Part shown: positions 60,675 through 64,000 of the stretch, one piece after another
Layout: each line of letters begins with the position of its first letter
How positions within the stretch are numbered: the stretch's first letter is position 1
Source: Gonatopus flavifemur
Taxonomy: Eukaryota; Arthropoda; Insecta; Hymenoptera; Dryinidae
DNA: 64,000 nucleotides
Reading direction: 5' to 3'
NCBI GenBank assembly: GCA_018340375.1
Contig: JAFFJZ010000001.1
Location: forward strand, 65,836,001 to 65,900,000
Translations under genes and position numbers: made by a program
The notes under the pieces: generated by a model
Seen by the model: the letters and a program-made list of their open reading frames with translations, nothing else
Database searches by the model: none
What the model was told of the DNA's origin: nothing

Positions 60675-60676
60675 TA

Positions 60677-63635
60677 TTTGATAATTTTTCACTTGTTTAC
60701 TTAATACCTATATGAAAAAAAATTAGAAATAAATAAACTTGGATGGTGTCTAGCGCTGATTCTCATCAATTTCGAAAGGGATTGTACCCTAATAAAAAAA
60801 AAATGATTTTAACCTAGAGATTTGAATAATTCGGGCACTAGAGCCCATGGGATTTCTTATAAATACATTATTGAATACTCAGAAGAATTTTTGATGGATT
60901 ATACGATAGAATCACAACATTAACAATTGTTCATCCGATAGAAATACAGGAATAATGGAGGGAATCTGAGCTTTCCTCAAATATGCTAGGTCAAAAATTT
61001 TGTTTAGCTTTTGCAAATGCATTTAGATGGAAGATATTGATAAAAAAAAACAGTTCTTGATCCAATCCAAGAATGATAGCGATTGTGAATTCAAGTTTGT
61101 TTACGATTCAAAAGGTTGAAATGAAATCGTGATACATTCCCAGTTTTTCCCTCTAAAGAATTATGAAAAGTAATCAGGAATTTTTAGAAATGCATTTTCA
61201 TAGAAGATAATCGCCCAAACAAAACTTCCTGGTTGAATAACTGTTGTTGTTGTTGTTGTTGAGAGGGAACTGGACATAAATTGTATACAGAGGCTATAAA
61301 TGTGAAAAGTGCTCATGTATCAACCTCCTTCGCAAATATCATGGATACTTCTTTCATGTTTATTTCCATTCACCATCTATATCTGATTCTTTCGCTACTT
61401 TTTCCATCCCACAACTCCATGGTTACTTATTCCACATTCGCTCTTATCACTGTTTGGATTTCAAAAATGATTCCCCAGAACCATCGAGAAGTTTCTCTTC
61501 TTGAAAAGCAAATAACATATTTTTTATTCATAATTGATGCTTTTAATGACACCGTCTCTATTCCTGTTTCATCTCGATCGTGATTACATAGTTGAGAAAG
61601 ATATTCTTGTAATCAGTAAATTTGTTCGACTATCACGCGAAAGAAAAAAAAACAATAAACTTGAAAACCCAGATGTCTCGATTAGCACGAGAAATAAGAG
61701 CGTACTAATAAACGTACTACGATTCCTAGGTTCACGGACTTGATTTTTTTTCACCACTACTTTGTTGGGTTTTATTTGCACACGCGATTGCGAATTATCT
61801 ATGAGAAATCAAGTCTTTCATTAAAGTTGGAATCTGAAATGAGGTTCGTTAATGAACAAGAAGAAAATCCTGGTAGCAAACGGAATTCACAAAAAAAGAA
61901 AACACAGAAATAATGATTTCAAGAGTAAGGTATCGATGAAACACTACAAATAATTATATATACTTGATTAATTTGTTAATTATATTCATCGGTACTTCAC
62001 TATCTTATGACACCGTACTTTGGAGTTTTAATCGTTTCTCATGAGGATTGATTATATTCGATGAATATCTAACCTCCCAAACACAAATCAGATATCTTAT
62101 CAAATTTCAACAGATATCTTGCATTTGATTGTGATCTCGGAATGTTCAAATAAAATCGTATTATCGGTGGTAATGTATCATGAGACACAACGATATTTGA
62201 ACATTCATCTTTCTCATATCGTGCGTTTGTATTAGCAACATATTGAAGGTCTGAAAAATGAAAATTATTTCAATAATTGATCAATTTTATTAAATTTCAT
62301 GGAATATGAATTGAATTCTTCTAATTCAAGATATATCACATAAAAGGTATTTTAATTGACCAATCGAAGAAAATCAAACATCCTGAAGTTAATGAGCTTG
62401 TGCCACAGTGAGGAAGATCGATTCGATGCATGAATTAATGTACTGTCAATCAGAGTGATAAAGAATGTCTCTTTTCTTGCATATTGTACTCATTAAAATT
62501 CATCCGGCAGATTTTGAAATCATTCATCTCCTCCTGACGATGTATTTCAAGAAAGATGGAAAATCTAGAAAGAAAGAATTGGCGGTGATGTACGCTTCAC
62601 GTACGTTGCATTCATTCAATTCATATATAATCCAATATATATAAAAATTCTATATAATTCTGGGAGGTGAAGAGCGAGGAATTCCATAGTTGTTCTCGAT
62701 TGAATTAGAATCACGTGACTTAAACCACGATCTGAGTTACCATGGTATCTCACGTAGACTACTTATCTTAACTCCAATGAATCAATGTTATTACAATTGA
62801 TTGCAGTCAATGGAGTTAGACATGTCTCAATTGTTGAATCGAAATAATCGATTCATCATTCATTAACTATTTGAAAGAATATTGAATGTTCTGAATTATA
62901 CAATTTTTTTGGATAAGAGAAATTCCAAATGTTATCTTATTGCACCGTTGAAGTAAACTTATTTTAGCAAGCTTTTGAATATTGATGTGATTTTTCATTG
63001 TTAGAAGCGCGAAGTAAGGACTCCCTTGATGCACAGCTCGCTATAACGAGCTAACCAACAAAAATTATATCCAGTTGTTGTAACTTCTTCAAGTCTGCTT
63101 AATTACTTGAATTTGGATTATTCCGGAATATCGGGAAAGGGAATAATGATTCATTGTGTAAAGGTTTGATAATCGATAACATCATCAAAGGTAGAAGGGT
63201 ATAGAACCGGAGGGTTGAAATCGAGATCAGGTAAACTTCTATCTAGGTTATTCATAGCTAGAAGCGTGCTAGTTATGAATCTTATAAATTTATGACAATC
63301 TATTTTCTGGACTGATTAGTAATATTTCATCATGTTCTACTTATTCACTCCCTTGTCACACTATCTGTTTATGGGAAAAAATCCATATCTCCTTTGTATG
63401 AGTGAAACTTGAATCCAGAATTTATTGACTCGATGTATAGCAGTTGCCACATACTTCGACAATTGAAATTGTTATTTATGTCCCTTGCGGTTCAATAACG
63501 CTATCAGCAAAAAAGGAAATGGAAAATTATTATTCTCTTGGATGCATTGCTGAAAATGAATTTACAGCGATTCATTCGGAATGTCATTCGATCAACGATG
63601 TATCCCTAATCCCTTATTCAATGTTTTGTTCACAG
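60677..63635. other. Intron end, no genes recognised
   Basis: AT-rich sequence with a (TGT)n microsatellite at 61242-61261. Short frames here (such as 61281-61583) show no domain and no flanking splice signals. The last 30 bases form the acceptor of the host gene. Confidence 0.35.
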
Positions 63636-63765
63636 ATTGGATGCTAGATCGTGTAAGGATGAAATATACAGAATGGGAATAGGAAACGGCTACTGCGAAG
63701 GCAATTTAAATTTTGCCACAGCTTCAGAAGATGACGAAGCGTATACCAAGAAAAAAGTTTCTAGG
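63636..63765 (+). CDS. Second coding exon of the unrecognised gene
   Basis: A 130-bp exon between acceptor TTGTTCACAG and donor GTAAGTG. Its first base completes the glycine codon left by the exon at 6179-6243, and the frame then runs 43 codons without a stop: LDARSCKDEIYRMG at the start, an acidic patch ASEDDEAY, then basic TKKKVSR. It ends in phase 0. The mix of acidic and lysine-rich tracts fits an intracellular, possibly nuclear, protein, but I do not recognise the family and give no function. The gene continues to the right of the window. Confidence 0.6.
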
Positions 63766-64000
63766 GTAAGTGTTCGAATACTCTAACGTTATTTGATATC
63801 TCGCGGTATCGTTAGAAGTTTATTTCTCATATATGGAAAAATATGAATTTGCTGTGGCAGCCACGATAGTGTAGTACAGTTGTAACTATTTATTGCTGAT
63901 GGCGAGAATTCGTAGTTTTTACTGTACAATTTTGCTGTGAAAGCTTAAGGCCCTAGGCCACCCTAAAAAGGCCGAAAAAAATAGGCTTTTTTTGGGAATT
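63766..64000 (+). other. Start of the next intron
   Basis: It begins with the strong donor GTAAGTG. GGCAGCCACG near 63856 and GGCCCTAGGCC near 63950 hint at further repeats, but the window ends before they can be defined. Confidence 0.4.

Larger units (their letters stand above)
6244..63635 (+). other. 57.4-kb first coding intron
   Basis: The proposed intron runs from donor GTGAGTG to acceptor TTTTGTTCACAG. A branch-like CTAAT lies about 26 bases before the acceptor (63606-63610) with a modest pyrimidine tract. Nearly all the transposons of the window lie inside it. It could include non-coding or alternative exons that sequence alone does not show. The pairing of these two sites rests on compatible phase and open frame, not on transcript data. 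Confidence 0.5.

Noticed and set aside
61242..61261. CRISPR-like or structured repeat
   Set aside because: It is a simple TGT microsatellite.

Overview
The window looks like an AT-rich insect chromosome. The evidence is an intact mariner transposon of the D,D34D type, many non-autonomous DNA transposons, and one widely spaced gene with a very long first intron. The mariner reads like elements I know from ants, bees and wasps, so Hymenoptera is a reasonable guess, but it is only a guess. I see no bacterial-style genes, rRNA, functional tRNA or CRISPR.

Layout. Positions 1-122 are the end of a Tc1-like element. Positions 123 to about 4850 are intergenic, with two small hairpin transposons. About 4850-6178 is richer in CpG and probably holds the promoter and 5' leader of a plus-strand gene. 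Its first coding exon ends at 6243. A 57.4 kb intron follows, and the next in-frame coding exon is 63636-63765. The two exons join phase-correctly into one open reading frame that I do not recognise. A short out-of-frame upstream ORF overlaps the start codon.

The intron is a dense record of transposon activity. It contains: (i) a structurally complete mariner at 59381-60674 with perfect 36-bp inverted repeats and an intact transposase; (ii) more than a dozen TA-flanked hairpin MITEs whose ends resemble CACGGAGAAA or CACTGAAAA but whose internal arms are unrelated; (iii) hAT-type elements with 8-bp target duplications; (iv) TTAA-flanked piggyBac-like elements; (v) a broken LINE reverse transcriptase at 50400-51405; (vi) a foldback family with tRNA-like (Pol III box A/B) cores and TTTTCACCAGGGT ends; (vii) a probable Penelope-like terminal fragment. 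Insertions are nested up to four deep (31889-34282), and a 3.1 kb palindrome (about 51497-54634) has insertions in both arms and in its loop.

How the parts relate. Only two proteins can be supported: the N-terminal part of the host gene product, and the mariner transposase. The mariner ends (CGAGGGTGG) do not match the MITE ends, so the enzyme that moved the MITEs is probably not encoded here. The most unusual pattern is the repeated placing of tRNA-like cores inside foldback elements. All repeat calls come from reading the sequence by eye; edges of the older elements may be off by several bases.
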